Positions 55,370 to 63,977 of a DNA stretch of 64,000 nt are shown piece after piece. The notes under the pieces were generated by a model, which did no database searches, was not told where the DNA came from, and saw only the letters and a list, made by a program, of their open reading frames with translations. The stretch's first letter is position 1. Each line of letters begins with the position of its first letter. The stretch is from assembly GCF_006874425.1 (NCBI RefSeq), contig NZ_VIJZ01000002.1, positions 310,001 to 374,000 on the forward strand. Reading direction: 5' to 3'. Source of the stretch: Paenibacillus ottowii (GTDB lineage: Bacteria > Bacillota > Bacilli > Paenibacillales > Paenibacillaceae). A program made the translations under genes and the position numbers.

Positions 55370-55963
55370 TCAATCATTCGTAGGCTTACCCGTTTCCTTC
55401 ATCGTGCGAATGCGTGACATAATTGCTTCTGTTGCCAGTTCAAGAGGATCTCCTTCGACATCGGCACCCTTTTGGTATGCGTCCAAATTAACAGGTTTAC
55501 CGTATATCACTTTCGTTTTACGGAAAAGCTTGTAATCACCAACAATGGCGACCGGAACGGCAGCCGCTCCACTGCGCAGTGCAAAACTGGCAGCACCCTT
55601 TTTACCAATTCCCCCAGCTCCTCTGGAGCCTTCGGGAAAAATCCCCATAACCTTACCGTCACGCAAAATGTTCAATGCCAGTTTAATAGATTCCTTACTC
55701 ACGCCACCACGTTTGACTGGAAAAGCTCCCAGTTTGTCAATCAGCGGACCCAGTACAGGAACATTAAACAGCTCTGCTTTAGCCATAAAGTGAACCTTTC
55801 GCTTCAGCAAAATGCCAACTGTAGGAGGGTCAAGATTACTAATATGATTAGAACACAACAGCACTCCGCCCTCAGCAGGAACATTTTCCCTACCTACCGC
55901 CTCAAGCCTAAACAGAACACGGTAAATGAGACGCAAAATACTGGCGCATACAGTATATATCAT
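55370..55963 (-). CDS. plsC: 1-acyl-sn-glycerol-3-phosphate acyltransferase
   Basis: A 197-aa membrane-associated acyltransferase for the second acylation of phosphatidic acid. NHISNLDPP holds the HX4D catalytic motif and FPEGSRG the glycerol-phosphate site. The ATG at 55963 overlaps the cmk stop (ATGA), as in the cmk-plsC pairs of many Firmicutes. Confidence 0.94.
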   Translation of the reverse strand: MIYTVCASILRLIYRVLFRLEAVGRENVPAEGGVLLCSNHISNLDPPTVGILLKRKVHFMAKAELFNVPVLGPLIDKLGAFPVKRGGVSKESIKLALNILRDGKVMGIFPEGSRGAGGIGKKGAASFALRSGAAAVPVAIVGDYKLFRKTKVIYGKPVNLDAYQKGADVEGDPLELATEAIMSRIRTMKETGKPTND

Positions 55964-56667
55964 TGGCTGATCTCTCCATCCTTCTCCGTTAAGCAATAAG
56001 ATACGATCGTATCTACGACATCCTGAATGCCCATATGGGTCGTATCAAGCACGATGGCGTCCTCACTGCAACGAAGCGGGGATACCTCCCTCTCCTCATC
56101 AAACTTATCACGTGCCGCAATGTCACGTTCAAGCTGTTCCAGAGTGATATCATCAGTTCCGCTTAGTTCTTTAAAACGACGAGAGGCGCGTTCCTGAACA
56201 CTTGCGGTCATGAACACCTTAACTTCCGCATCGGGAAGCACGGTTGTTCCAATATCGCGTCCGTCCATAACGACACCCTTACGCGCGGCCATTTCACGCT
56301 GATTTTCGGTCAAACGTGTACGTAAACCAGCAATACTCGAATACTGTGACACATTGCTAGTCACTTCCATCGAACGAATTACAGTGGTAACATCTTCCCC
56401 GTTACAATAAACCTTTTGGCCTGTGGGGTCCGGTACTAATTCAATCACCAGCTCAGGTACATGTTGAAGCACTTTTTGTACATTTTCTGCAGGAATTTTT
56501 TTGCACATCATGTACCACGTTGCTGCTCGGTACATAGCTCCAGTATCTACATATACATAGGAAAGTGCTTTCGCTACCAAGCGGGCCACTGTACTTTTCC
56601 CTGCGCCAGCAGGTCCATCAATGGCTACATTTATTTTGTTAATTGAAGATACATGTTGCCTTGCCAA
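55960..56667 (-). CDS. cmk: cytidylate kinase
   Basis: A 235-aa (d)CMP kinase. P-loop GPAGAGKST is at 18-26, with YVDTGAMYRA, MDGRDIGTTVLPDA and a typical lid. The start is a TTG at 56667, 9 bases after AGGAGG. It lies between a PilZ gene and plsC. Confidence 0.96.
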   Translation of the reverse strand: MARQHVSSINKINVAIDGPAGAGKSTVARLVAKALSYVYVDTGAMYRAATWYMMCKKIPAENVQKVLQHVPELVIELVPDPTGQKVYCNGEDVTTVIRSMEVTSNVSQYSSIAGLRTRLTENQREMAARKGVVMDGRDIGTTVLPDAEVKVFMTASVQERASRRFKELSGTDDITLEQLERDIAARDKFDEEREVSPLRCSEDAIVLDTTHMGIQDVVDTIVSYCLTEKDGEISQ

Positions 56668-56695
56668 CAGGGAATTCCTCCTAACCTAACCTCAA

Positions 56696-56717
56696 GAAAA
56701 AAGCAGGCATTGCCTGC
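56696..56717 (-). terminator. terminator of the PilZ gene
   Basis: Minus-strand GCAGGC, loop of 3, GCCTGC, then TTTTTTT. Confidence 0.85.
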
Positions 56718-56796
56718 GACGTGAAAATTATACCACACATTTATAGGCGATGCAAAATAAGCGACATGTTTACTAAGAAAGAAAATCATAGGGTGA

Positions 56797-57468
56797 CTAC
56801 GATTTTTCCCGGAATTCTAACTGTCTTTCAAAACAGTATTTAATCAGTTTCTGGCGCTCTTGATCAGCGATTCTCTCATATTTCAGCATAATGAGTTTGC
56901 GGCCGTTTTCCATCTGCTGAATGCGCACAATTTCAGACTGGAAGGGAACATGCTCCTGAGTCCCATTTTTATATGGAACCAAAATCCAGCAAGACAATGA
57001 TTCTCCTTCTTCAAGAGAATGTGAACCCTGAGTCTGAAAAGACACGCCTCCACCTCCCAAATCATGTGTTTGTGCTACAAATCTGGATTCGTTTGCACCA
57101 TGCTTAACCGCAATTTCCAAGTTGGCCTTTACCCTGAGAAAGTTTCGACGCTGAATTTTGCTGATGCTGTCCCGAGCAGGCTTGTGAATGCGAACCATCC
57201 GGATATTGTCTTCTTTAAAACCTGTTACATGGGTATTAAAGTAATTTTTAATCCCGCCTTCGCTCATAAAAAATATAGACAGTTCTTCCCCCAGAAACAA
57301 TTTTTTTAAGTGTCCGTTTGTTTGTGACATGGGAATTTCAATTAGAAAATTTTGCGAATCTTCTTCCGCAATACGCGACTTAAATTCAAAGGATTCCTCC
57401 TTCTGGTCGTTACCAGCAACTTGTATGTATAACACATCATTAATTTTCGGAAACACATGATTCACCAT
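56797..57468 (-). CDS. PilZ-domain c-di-GMP receptor (YpfA/DgrA type)
   Basis: A 223-aa protein with an N-terminal YcgR-like domain (about 1-100) and a C-terminal PilZ domain. The c-di-GMP motifs are RRNFLRV (RxxxR) and DLGGGGVSF (D/NxSxxG form). In B. subtilis YpfA slows motility when c-di-GMP rises. It lies between ypeB and cmk as in B. subtilis. Confidence 0.9.
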   Translation of the reverse strand: MVNHVFPKINDVLYIQVAGNDQKEESFEFKSRIAEEDSQNFLIEIPMSQTNGHLKKLFLGEELSIFFMSEGGIKNYFNTHVTGFKEDNIRMVRIHKPARDSISKIQRRNFLRVKANLEIAVKHGANESRFVAQTHDLGGGGVSFQTQGSHSLEEGESLSCWILVPYKNGTQEHVPFQSEIVRIQQMENGRKLIMLKYERIADQERQKLIKYCFERQLEFREKS

Positions 57469-57561
57469 CCTTGTCCATTAGAACCTATAATCAAGGTATA
57501 TAATACCACGACTTTATACCTATATTAAGCATTATATTTGCTAGAACCATGACTAAAGCAC

Positions 57562-57587
57562 AAAAAACCTCCTTAATAAAGGAGGTT
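57562..57587 (-). terminator. terminator of ypeB
   Basis: Minus-strand AACCTCCTT, loop of 4, AAGGAGGTT, then TTTTG. Confidence 0.9.
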
Positions 57588-57621
57588 AAGAGTGACTAGA
57601 GATTCATTTTAGTGTAATCAA

Positions 57622-59007
57622 CTAGGCATTACTTGCCGTAGCTTGTGGTTCATCAGAATCTTTTACCTGTTCAATCGTTTCTTCCATTCCCGTGTTTGCG
57701 TTAATGTAAATTCGATAAATGGAGCCGTTGATTTTACCGCCAAATTCATAGCACAGAACTTCATTCGACAGCTCATTTTCAATTAGTGCTTTGCGGTGGT
57801 AAGTTTCGCGGAACTCAGGATTCAACTTCGCACGTGCTGCTTTTAAATCCAGTTTTGCCTGGGGAATACGCCGAAGGTGACTGTGCTCATAGACATAATC
57901 ACTGGCTTGAAAACCAATCACGTGTCCGTTATCCAGGCCTGATCTGACTGAGATTTTTTCTGGATAGATAATCACATCCCCCTGTTGGGTCGCGAATGTA
58001 ATGTTGGCTAAATTCCCTCTTTCATCATATGAGACGGGCTTCATGCCTTTGTAGCCCTTTTGTTCAAGATACTGACTTGCATAACGAATCGCTTCATTAC
58101 GAGTTGCTTTTTTAGGACCTATTTCTCTCATGTCATGATAAGAGATGAGCTTGCCACCCTTTTTGGTAAAATCCATCGTGGCCACAGGCTTCTGCTTATT
58201 AAACAGCGTAGCCGTATAAGACGCCCATTCTGTTCCTTTACCATTTTCGTTCACACGAATCTGACTTTCTGGTTTTCCTGTAAATTCAGCGGCATTCCGC
58301 TTAATTTGTCCTGCATCCACTGCCGGGAGACTCAACTTTTTCACTGAACGCTTATCATAGATGCTTGCGACAGAGGGGCCCCAATCCAGTTCTTTGTAGC
58401 TCTCTACTTTTTTGTCCACCGTTTTAAAGCCGTCAATAATGGTGTTATCCTTCGGCCCAGTTTGAGAACCTGGAGCCATATCAACATCCGTCCAGCGTAA
58501 GTTTTTGCTTAGGACTTTCTGCCGGACCTCGTGCATGTTTTTCGAAATTTCCTTGGAGTTGTTATATAACGTTTTCAGATTCGCTATTTCTTTCTCGCTT
58601 AAAGGTTCGTGATCCAGATCACGAACAGCAGTCTGGTACGAAAATGCAGATAGATGTGACAGCAAATCTTTGGCATGGTTAAAAGGCATTACGTTGAGAG
58701 GCAACTGATTAACCTCACTTTGGGCTTCACTTGTAATCCTCCACACGTTCATCAAACATTTGCGATGCATCGCGTGTGAAGTAGTATGGACAGCAACCGC
58801 ATTACCGAGTTGGGAATGCAGCTGATCCATATGGAACGACAAATCGTGAAAAGCGCGCTGATATTGATTTTCCGCTTTAATCGACATACTATTTGCTCGA
58901 GCAGACACCTCTTTTCTCATCTGGTTTTGCTGATAACCCCATACAAACGCTCCTATCATAATCAGGGTAACCACCGGGAACATTACGGCACTAAGTCGCT
59001 TATACAT
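57622..59007 (-). CDS. ypeB: germination protein YpeB
   Basis: A 461-aa protein anchored in the inner spore membrane by one N-terminal helix (about 5-25), with a helical N-terminal domain and three C-terminal PepSY-like repeats (for example SGLDNGHVIGFQASDYV). YpeB is required for SleB, a spore cortex lytic enzyme, to be stable and localised. In B. subtilis sleB is directly upstream in the same operon; here that place is taken by a short zinc-ribbon gene. Confidence 0.93.
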   Translation of the reverse strand: MYKRLSAVMFPVVTLIMIGAFVWGYQQNQMRKEVSARANSMSIKAENQYQRAFHDLSFHMDQLHSQLGNAVAVHTTSHAMHRKCLMNVWRITSEAQSEVNQLPLNVMPFNHAKDLLSHLSAFSYQTAVRDLDHEPLSEKEIANLKTLYNNSKEISKNMHEVRQKVLSKNLRWTDVDMAPGSQTGPKDNTIIDGFKTVDKKVESYKELDWGPSVASIYDKRSVKKLSLPAVDAGQIKRNAAEFTGKPESQIRVNENGKGTEWASYTATLFNKQKPVATMDFTKKGGKLISYHDMREIGPKKATRNEAIRYASQYLEQKGYKGMKPVSYDERGNLANITFATQQGDVIIYPEKISVRSGLDNGHVIGFQASDYVYEHSHLRRIPQAKLDLKAARAKLNPEFRETYHRKALIENELSNEVLCYEFGGKINGSIYRIYINANTGMEETIEQVKDSDEPQATASNA

Positions 59008-59065
59008 ATTGGGAGTCTCCTTTCTTCAAATACACTACCGATAGTGTGACAAGAAGAAAGCTCTC

Positions 59066-59218
59066 TTATGCATGCTTTTCCATGACTTCAATAATAAACT
59101 CACAGTTATCGCAAATACAGCGTTTAAAGCCAGTCTGAATCTGTCCCTGCTCCATCCGTCCTCTCAGCACAAAGCGTTCTCCGCATCTTTTACAATGGAT
59201 TCTTACTTTTATACGCAA
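59066..59218 (-). CDS. small zinc-ribbon protein, 50 aa
   Basis: A short gene between prsW and ypeB. The TTG at 59218 has GAGGTG 6 bases upstream; an ATG at 59266 has no site. Two CxxC pairs (HCKRCGE and CICDNC) about 26 residues apart indicate a zinc ribbon. Function unknown. Confidence 0.65.
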   Translation of the reverse strand: MRIKVRIHCKRCGERFVLRGRMEQGQIQTGFKRCICDNCEFIIEVMEKHA

Positions 59219-59270
59219 AAAAGACACCTCTTCCTCTAACAGGCTTGTCAGATCAGTGTGTCCCATTTCA

Positions 59271-59966
59271 TTACATATTAACCTTTTCTTCCCGTTTCAA
59301 CATCCGAAAAGGAGAGCGGTTATTCGCCCGACTGATTTTTGCCATTCCTCCATACCATAAAAAGACCATTAATGGAATGATAAACCAGATCCAGTCGTGT
59401 GAAAATTTCGTCAAAATCAAATCATATACTCCGTGCCAAAACCATGGAAGCACTAATGACAGAAGCAACATATATTTACTCTTCAGGTGTTCGGAAAACT
59501 TGGCTTTCCCCATATAATAGCCCATTATAACGCCAAACATCGCATGACCGGATACCGGTAGCAATGATCTCATCAGCAACATGCTGATCGAAGCATGCCC
59601 GGCCCAGGCATATAACAGATTCTCAACCGTGGCAAACCCGAGTGAGACTGCGGCTGCATATAATATTCCATCATAAGGCTCGTCGAACTCCGTATGGTTA
59701 TAGATAATGTGGTACAGCAAGAACCATTTAAAAAACTCTTCCACTCCAGCGGAAATACCGAACACCTGAATAAGCGTGTCATCCCCTAGCCAAAGTAACA
59801 GCCCGCGTTGAAAAATCATCACCGGAAGTACCACCAGAAAACCGAGCAAAAATACTTTGATGACCATGTGCAGGGGCTCCGAATCATATCGGTCCTTTAA
59901 GTAAAAATACATCAATAAGGCAAGACCCGGCGCTGTAGCTGCCGCTAAAACTGAAAACAGAAGCAC
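59271..59966 (-). CDS. prsW: intramembrane protease PrsW
   Basis: A 231-aa membrane protein with about eight helices. The catalytic glutamates and histidines lie in GVEEFFKW, FATVENLLYA, SGHAMFGVIMGYYMG and FWHGVYD. In B. subtilis PrsW makes the site-1 cut in the anti-sigma-W factor RsiW. An ECF sigma/anti-sigma pair is elsewhere in this window; whether it is a substrate is not known. Confidence 0.92.
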   Translation of the reverse strand: MLLFSVLAAATAPGLALLMYFYLKDRYDSEPLHMVIKVFLLGFLVVLPVMIFQRGLLLWLGDDTLIQVFGISAGVEEFFKWFLLYHIIYNHTEFDEPYDGILYAAAVSLGFATVENLLYAWAGHASISMLLMRSLLPVSGHAMFGVIMGYYMGKAKFSEHLKSKYMLLLSLVLPWFWHGVYDLILTKFSHDWIWFIIPLMVFLWYGGMAKISRANNRSPFRMLKREEKVNM

Positions 59967-59982
59967 CGATCATCCCTCCATA

Positions 59983-60018
59983 AAAATGAGTCGGCCCTGC
60001 TTTCAGCGCAGAGCCGAC
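59983..60018 (-). terminator. terminator of mecA
   Basis: Minus-strand GTCGGCTCTGC pairs with GCAGGGCCGAC (one G-T pair), followed by TCATTTTTAT. Confidence 0.8.
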
Positions 60019-60050
60019 AAATTAACTACATTCTCCTTTTCTAACCCAAA

Positions 60051-60665
60051 TCAAGAGCGACTGTCAAAATGAGTACAGATGACAGCAACTGCCTGTTCAG
60101 GAATGACCAGCTTACCGTACTCTTCCAGCATAGCTGGTGTTACAGATGAACCTTCTCCAAATTCAGCCAGAATCGCAATTAAGGCAGCAAGCTTGGACTC
60201 TTCTACTTCCTCTGGCTCCAAATGCAGAACCCATTTTCCTCTATAATGATACAGCTTACCTGCTTCCGTTGTGTTACTGCGGAGCATATGAGCCGCTTCT
60301 ATGAGTACTTCAAAATCGCTAAACGCGTAAACGATGGAATCACTGTGCTCCATTGTGACTTCCATCTCGTAGACTTCCTCTGGAAGCTCCTCATCGGGAC
60401 CCGAACCATACTGCTGGTGATCGTATTTTCCCCGAGTGACGATAACAACCATCCCCTGAGCAGGAAGCGCAAAGACTTCGACAGCTAACGGTCCCGTGGC
60501 GTCAAAGCCCAGTTCGCTGTATGCCTGATCCATCATTTCAGTAAACAGCTCATGAACTCTTGGGATCTCTTGCCACATATCATCCTTTTGGATACCCCGT
60601 TCGCTCAAATCGTCAAAGGTAAGGAAAATCCGTATCTTGTCCTGACTTAATCTTTCTATTTTCAT
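60051..60665 (-). CDS. mecA: ClpC adaptor protein MecA
   Basis: A 204-aa adaptor. The N-terminal substrate domain begins MKIERLSQDKIRIFLTFDDL, a central acidic linker follows (PDEELPEEVYEMEV), and the C-terminal domain that activates ClpC contains FSDFEVLIEAA and LVIPEQAV. The two B. subtilis paralogues are MecA and YpbH; the position near prsW and the CPBP gene fits YpbH. RBS AGGAGGAG lies close to the start. Confidence 0.92.
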   Translation of the reverse strand: MKIERLSQDKIRIFLTFDDLSERGIQKDDMWQEIPRVHELFTEMMDQAYSELGFDATGPLAVEVFALPAQGMVVIVTRGKYDHQQYGSGPDEELPEEVYEMEVTMEHSDSIVYAFSDFEVLIEAAHMLRSNTTEAGKLYHYRGKWVLHLEPEEVEESKLAALIAILAEFGEGSSVTPAMLEEYGKLVIPEQAVAVICTHFDSRS

Positions 60666-60792
60666 ACTGGACCCTCCTCCTGGCAGCCGAGTGTTATTAG
60701 CAGATTATGATTCAATTATGATGCCTGTGATGAAAATGGTTCTATGTAATCATGTTATCATTTTATAATCGTAAATGCACGAATAAAAATGA

Positions 60793-60844
60793 TAAAAAAA
60801 AGAATCATTTGAACGGCTTTAACAAAAAAGCCGCAAAATGATTC
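60793..60844 (-). terminator. terminator of the 131-aa protein gene
   Basis: Minus-strand GAATCATTT pairs with AAATGATTC and CGGCTTT with AAAGCCG inside, then TTTTTTTT. The stem is long and nearly perfect. Confidence 0.92.
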
Positions 60845-60861
60845 GGAATAGAGGTTTTGGG

Positions 60862-61257
60862 TTACAATCCCGGTACGGCTGTATGAGTTTCTTTCAATAT
60901 TTGCTCGACCTCACGCTTAACATCGGGACTTGAGCTAATAAACTCTTTAATCAATCTCATGTTCTCTTCTTTGCTCTTGGCCGTTTGGGTATTATAAGCG
61001 GATTTATCTGTTTGCGAATGATGCTCGTGTTGTGAACGATGCTCGTGATCTCTGTGGGTGTTTTGTGTATTTAGCGAAATATCACCCATACCTGGAAACG
61101 CAGCGTCCATCATTTTTGTACGGGCTTTCTGTACCAAATTTCCGCCTTTGTTTCCTCCCATGTCCATGGAAAAACCCAACATATTGCGGTTACGAGAGAT
61201 CAGAGAGCTTGCGACAGCACCCAAGACGATTCCCAGGAAAAATGAAGATGTTTTCAC
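60862..61257 (-). CDS. unknown small membrane-anchored protein, 131 aa
   Basis: The GTG at 61257 has GGGAGG 8 bases upstream. The product has one N-terminal helix (about 4-22) with a GIVLGAVASSLIS pattern like YtxH/YtxH-type proteins, a Gly/Asn-rich stretch, a His-rich run (residues about 70-85) and a C-terminal amphipathic helix (FISSSPDVKREVEQILKE, in part). The His-rich part could bind metal. No function is recognised. Confidence 0.65.
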   Translation of the reverse strand: MKTSSFFLGIVLGAVASSLISRNRNMLGFSMDMGGNKGGNLVQKARTKMMDAAFPGMGDISLNTQNTHRDHEHRSQHEHHSQTDKSAYNTQTAKSKEENMRLIKEFISSSPDVKREVEQILKETHTAVPGL

Positions 61258-61350
61258 AATTAGAACCTCCCTTTGTGGTAGAATCAAGCATAGTGTTCGT
61301 CAGCAGAGCCAAACTCATACGGTATAAATACAGGAAGGTGAGATGAATTA

Positions 61351-62244
61351 ATGGGTACAAAAACAGCAGCCATTTTACTGACCGCATGTCTGCTGCTTAG
61401 TGCTTGCACTGCAACCAAACCGGATTCGGTGGACTCCAGTAACAGTGCCAAAGATCAGAGCAGTGTCTCTTCCCCAAAAGCAAACAGTAAGCAAGCAGAC
61501 AGTGATGAGCAGCAAACAGTGAGTAAAACAAATACACAAACTGACAAAACTGATGCCGAGAGCAACGGAACGGCAGACTCGACAACTGCTGCGACCAATA
61601 AAATGTATCACTTGGACAAAGCTTACAATGTAATCCCTAACCAGCAAGGTGCCGAAAAAAAAGTAGTGTTGCTGACTTTTGATGATGGCCCCAAGGAAGC
61701 GGTTATGATTAATAAAATTATTGATATCTTGGATAAGCACAAAGCAAAAGCGATTTTCTTCGTAAACGGTTATCGTGTAAAAGAACATCCTGAGCTGCTC
61801 AAACTCATTCATGACCGTGGGCAGCCCATTGGCAACCATAGCTGGGATCACATCGTTCTCAAGAACAAGTCTGAGGCCGAGGTCAAAAAACAGATTGAAA
61901 CGGTACAAAAAATTGTTAAAGACACTACAGGTCAAGCCCCCGTATTCTTCCGCCCTCCTCATGGTGCTGGTGGAGATGTAGGCCGCAAGGTGGCCAAGGA
62001 AAATGGGCTCTTGTATATGACATGGTCCGTCGGTTCTCTGGATTGGACCATGAGAAAGAGTCAACCTCATAAAACGGAGACACTTCTCAAAAACGTAACA
62101 GAACAATTGCACCCAGGCAGCAATATTTTGATGCACGAACTGCCATGGACTGCCGAAGCGCTGGACAGTCTATTGACACGTCTTGAGCAGAAGGGCTACC
62201 AATTTGTCGATCCACAAAGTATTGAGGTCCCTGCCAGTTCATAG
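61351..62244 (+). CDS. polysaccharide deacetylase lipoprotein
   Basis: A 297-aa exported lipoprotein with lipobox LLSAC (Cys19), a Ser/Thr/Asn-rich linker to about residue 85 and a NodB domain. The NodB motifs are TFDDGP (109-114), HSWDH (163-167), RPPHG (201-205) and ILMHE (259-263). It probably removes acetyl groups from peptidoglycan or a related glycan. RBS AAGGTGA precedes the ATG. It is divergent from the upstream gene. Confidence 0.92.
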   Translation: MGTKTAAILLTACLLLSACTATKPDSVDSSNSAKDQSSVSSPKANSKQADSDEQQTVSKTNTQTDKTDAESNGTADSTTAATNKMYHLDKAYNVIPNQQGAEKKVVLLTFDDGPKEAVMINKIIDILDKHKAKAIFFVNGYRVKEHPELLKLIHDRGQPIGNHSWDHIVLKNKSEAEVKKQIETVQKIVKDTTGQAPVFFRPPHGAGGDVGRKVAKENGLLYMTWSVGSLDWTMRKSQPHKTETLLKNVTEQLHPGSNILMHELPWTAEALDSLLTRLEQKGYQFVDPQSIEVPASS

Positions 62245-62287
62245 ATACTTGCATACATGCTGGTGTGAACAAATGTATATGATATAT

Positions 62288-62334
62288 AAAAGGCCTTCAT
62301 CTCCACATATCTTGTGGAAGATGAGAGGCCTTTT
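62288..62334. terminator. bidirectional terminator between deacetylase and the 113-aa protein gene
   Basis: AAAAGGCC pairs with GGCCTTTT, with inner TCATCT/AGATGA and CCAC/GTGG stems, giving A-run and T-run on both strands. Confidence 0.92.
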
Positions 62335-62349
62335 CGCGTAACATGCCGA

Positions 62350-62691
62350 TCACCAAAGCATTTCACTGATGGGTGGTGCACCCTTAATTCCCCACCATAA
62401 TAACGCTGCAGTGATAAGCACAAAAAGTGTGCTCAAAAAATTTAAAAACCACTTGCTTACCCGAATACGGCGAGACGGAAACATCTCTGTCCGTGTTCGG
62501 TACTCACTGGCAGGAGTGTCCTCCGCCATTGTCACAGCAACTTCTGGTGCAACGGCAACATCAACCAATTCTGGCATGGGCCGTGCAGCACGGGAGCGAA
62601 CCGGTTTCGACTTTGACCTGTCCTCCTCCTTGCCTTTGCGCCCCTTTCGGCGGCTACCATAGGTATGCACTCTGCTAAGTTCCTGATTCAT
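62350..62691 (-). CDS. unknown single-TM protein, 113 aa
   Basis: The N-terminal region is very basic (RRKGRKGKEED, KSKPVRSR), and a single membrane helix lies near the C-terminus (about 82-101). It overlaps the CPBP protease gene by 4 bases, so it is translated with it. B. subtilis has a small ypbE-like gene in a comparable place, but homology cannot be confirmed. Confidence 0.65.
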   Translation of the reverse strand: MNQELSRVHTYGSRRKGRKGKEEDRSKSKPVRSRAARPMPELVDVAVAPEVAVTMAEDTPASEYRTRTEMFPSRRIRVSKWFLNFLSTLFVLITAALLWWGIKGAPPISEMLW

Positions 62692-63275
62692 TCTTCATAC
62701 CTCCGAAAACGTAACGCTAAGCCAGATATAAGGTCAATCACAAAATGACAAATGATCGGTGCCCACAGGCTGCCTGTCTGCACATAGATATATCCCAATC
62801 CATAACTGCTAAGGAAAACCCAGCCTGTGGGAATCCAGTGCCGTAAATATCGGATATGAATAACCGCAAACAATATACTTGTCCAATAAGGACCAAAATT
62901 ATACTGAATCGCACCTCTAAACAACAGTTCCTCACAAATGGAAACGATAGCAGCTATACAAATAATATGCCAAACTGGCCGATTTTGAAACAGCATTTGA
63001 TTAATTCCACCGTCATCCATGGCATCCTCAGGCATAACCCGGGATAGGAGCAAATCCACCAATAGCATAGCGGCCGCCAGTCCCAATCCCCACCATAAGA
63101 CGTGTACAGAGTTTGGCAATGCAAACAGTTCAAATACATTTCTTTTCTGAAATATAATCCAGATTGCACCAATCAGCAGGGTCAGCCCCTGAGTTAGATA
63201 CAAATTGTAAAGCAGCAAGCGGTCATTTAATTGATTCATTTCCGCTTTTTTCCATTTCACTTTAAGCTTTTTCAT
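62688..63275 (-). CDS. CPBP family intramembrane metalloprotease
   Basis: A 195-aa membrane protein with six or so helices. The Abi/CPBP motifs are CEELLFRG (EExxxR), FAVIHIRY and CHFVIDL. The family includes CAAX-processing proteases and bacteriocin-immunity proteins. It is comparable in position with B. subtilis ypbD, which lies near serA. Confidence 0.87.
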   Translation of the reverse strand: MKKLKVKWKKAEMNQLNDRLLLYNLYLTQGLTLLIGAIWIIFQKRNVFELFALPNSVHVLWWGLGLAAAMLLVDLLLSRVMPEDAMDDGGINQMLFQNRPVWHIICIAAIVSICEELLFRGAIQYNFGPYWTSILFAVIHIRYLRHWIPTGWVFLSSYGLGYIYVQTGSLWAPIICHFVIDLISGLALRFRRYEE

Positions 63276-63413
63276 AGTTAGTTAGTCCTCTGCTTAGTCT
63301 TCTTTAGCATCATAGCCAAAAAGTCAGGCGGATTCAAGAAGACTTAAATCTTAATTTTTTCGCTTTCTGTAGCTATGTAACTAGTCGCCTACCCACACAT
63401 GTCACATGTCCTA
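63276..63413. other. intergenic region upstream of the serA leader
   Basis: About 138 bases between divergent genes. Apart from the serA promoter at its right end, nothing is recognised. The promoter of the CPBP gene must lie here. Confidence 0.5.
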
Positions 63414-63443
63414 TTGACATGCCCATGTAAGCCATGATACATT
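63414..63443 (+). promoter_or_regulatory. sigma-A promoter of serA
   Basis: TTGACA (63414-63419), 18 bases, TACATT (63438-63443). Confidence 0.7.
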
Positions 63444-63449
63444 ATGAAA

Positions 63450-63749
63450 AAATTATTAGCGACAACAACAATGATGGAGAAAAGGTAGTTCATTTCGTCC
63501 TCAGAGAGCCGGTGCTTGGGTGTAAACCGGTGGCGAAGTAATTACTTTCAGCGCTCCTGAGTTATTGCATCGAGGTCTAGGGGATTTTATTTTCCCGACA
63601 TTAGATGCAATCGGCAGAAAACCGTTATCCTTTCGGTCATTTTATGACCGCTGAAGGCAGTCCATTGCGAAATGACTGCGAATTAGGGTGGTACCACGAT
63701 AACTCTCGTCCCTTACTATGGAGATAGTATGTGATTCGGGAGTTTTTTT
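63450..63749 (+). promoter_or_regulatory. T-box riboswitch upstream of serA, probably serine-specific
   Basis: The T-box core AGGGTGGTACCACG (63685-63698) is followed by the terminator, and stem I carries GCCGGT/ACCGGT and the AGAGAG-type loop E region. Upstream of the TGAG element, a probable specifier triplet AGC (serine) lies in TTTCAGCGCTCCTGAG. Uncharged tRNA binding would favour antitermination and serA expression. The specifier assignment is inference from alignment with known T-box layout and needs structural modelling. Confidence 0.9.
63701..63749 (+). terminator. T-box terminator
   Basis: AACTCTCG pairs with CGGGAGTT, with an inner ACTAT/ATAGT stem, and a run of seven T follows. 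Confidence 0.88.
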
Positions 63750-63977
63750 GATGCCCGAAAACCGTAAAACAACTCCGCATAAGGCTCTTGGTTGTCAGTT
63801 TGGTGCAAAATCCTATTTTATCCCTTTTCTGCGTCAATGCGTTATCACACAAATGTTTAGACCGCTCTCCTGTACTTTTTAGAAGCATTTCAAGTTTTTT
63901 CATGTTCTTTATGGAATGTATTTCAGTTCGAAGTACATCCTGTCCATAAAAGAAGTTAACTTTGAGGAGGAAACCAA
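63750..63977 (+). other. spacer between T-box terminator and serA
   Basis: About 228 bases with no recognised gene. A 44-codon frame starting in the terminator T-tail has no ribosome site. The serA ribosome site GAGGAGG is at the end. The spacer is long for a T-box gene, and a second promoter may be present. Confidence 0.5.

Noticed and set aside
63637..63903. An 88-codon minus-strand frame
   Set aside because: It covers the T-box core and terminator on the opposite strand.
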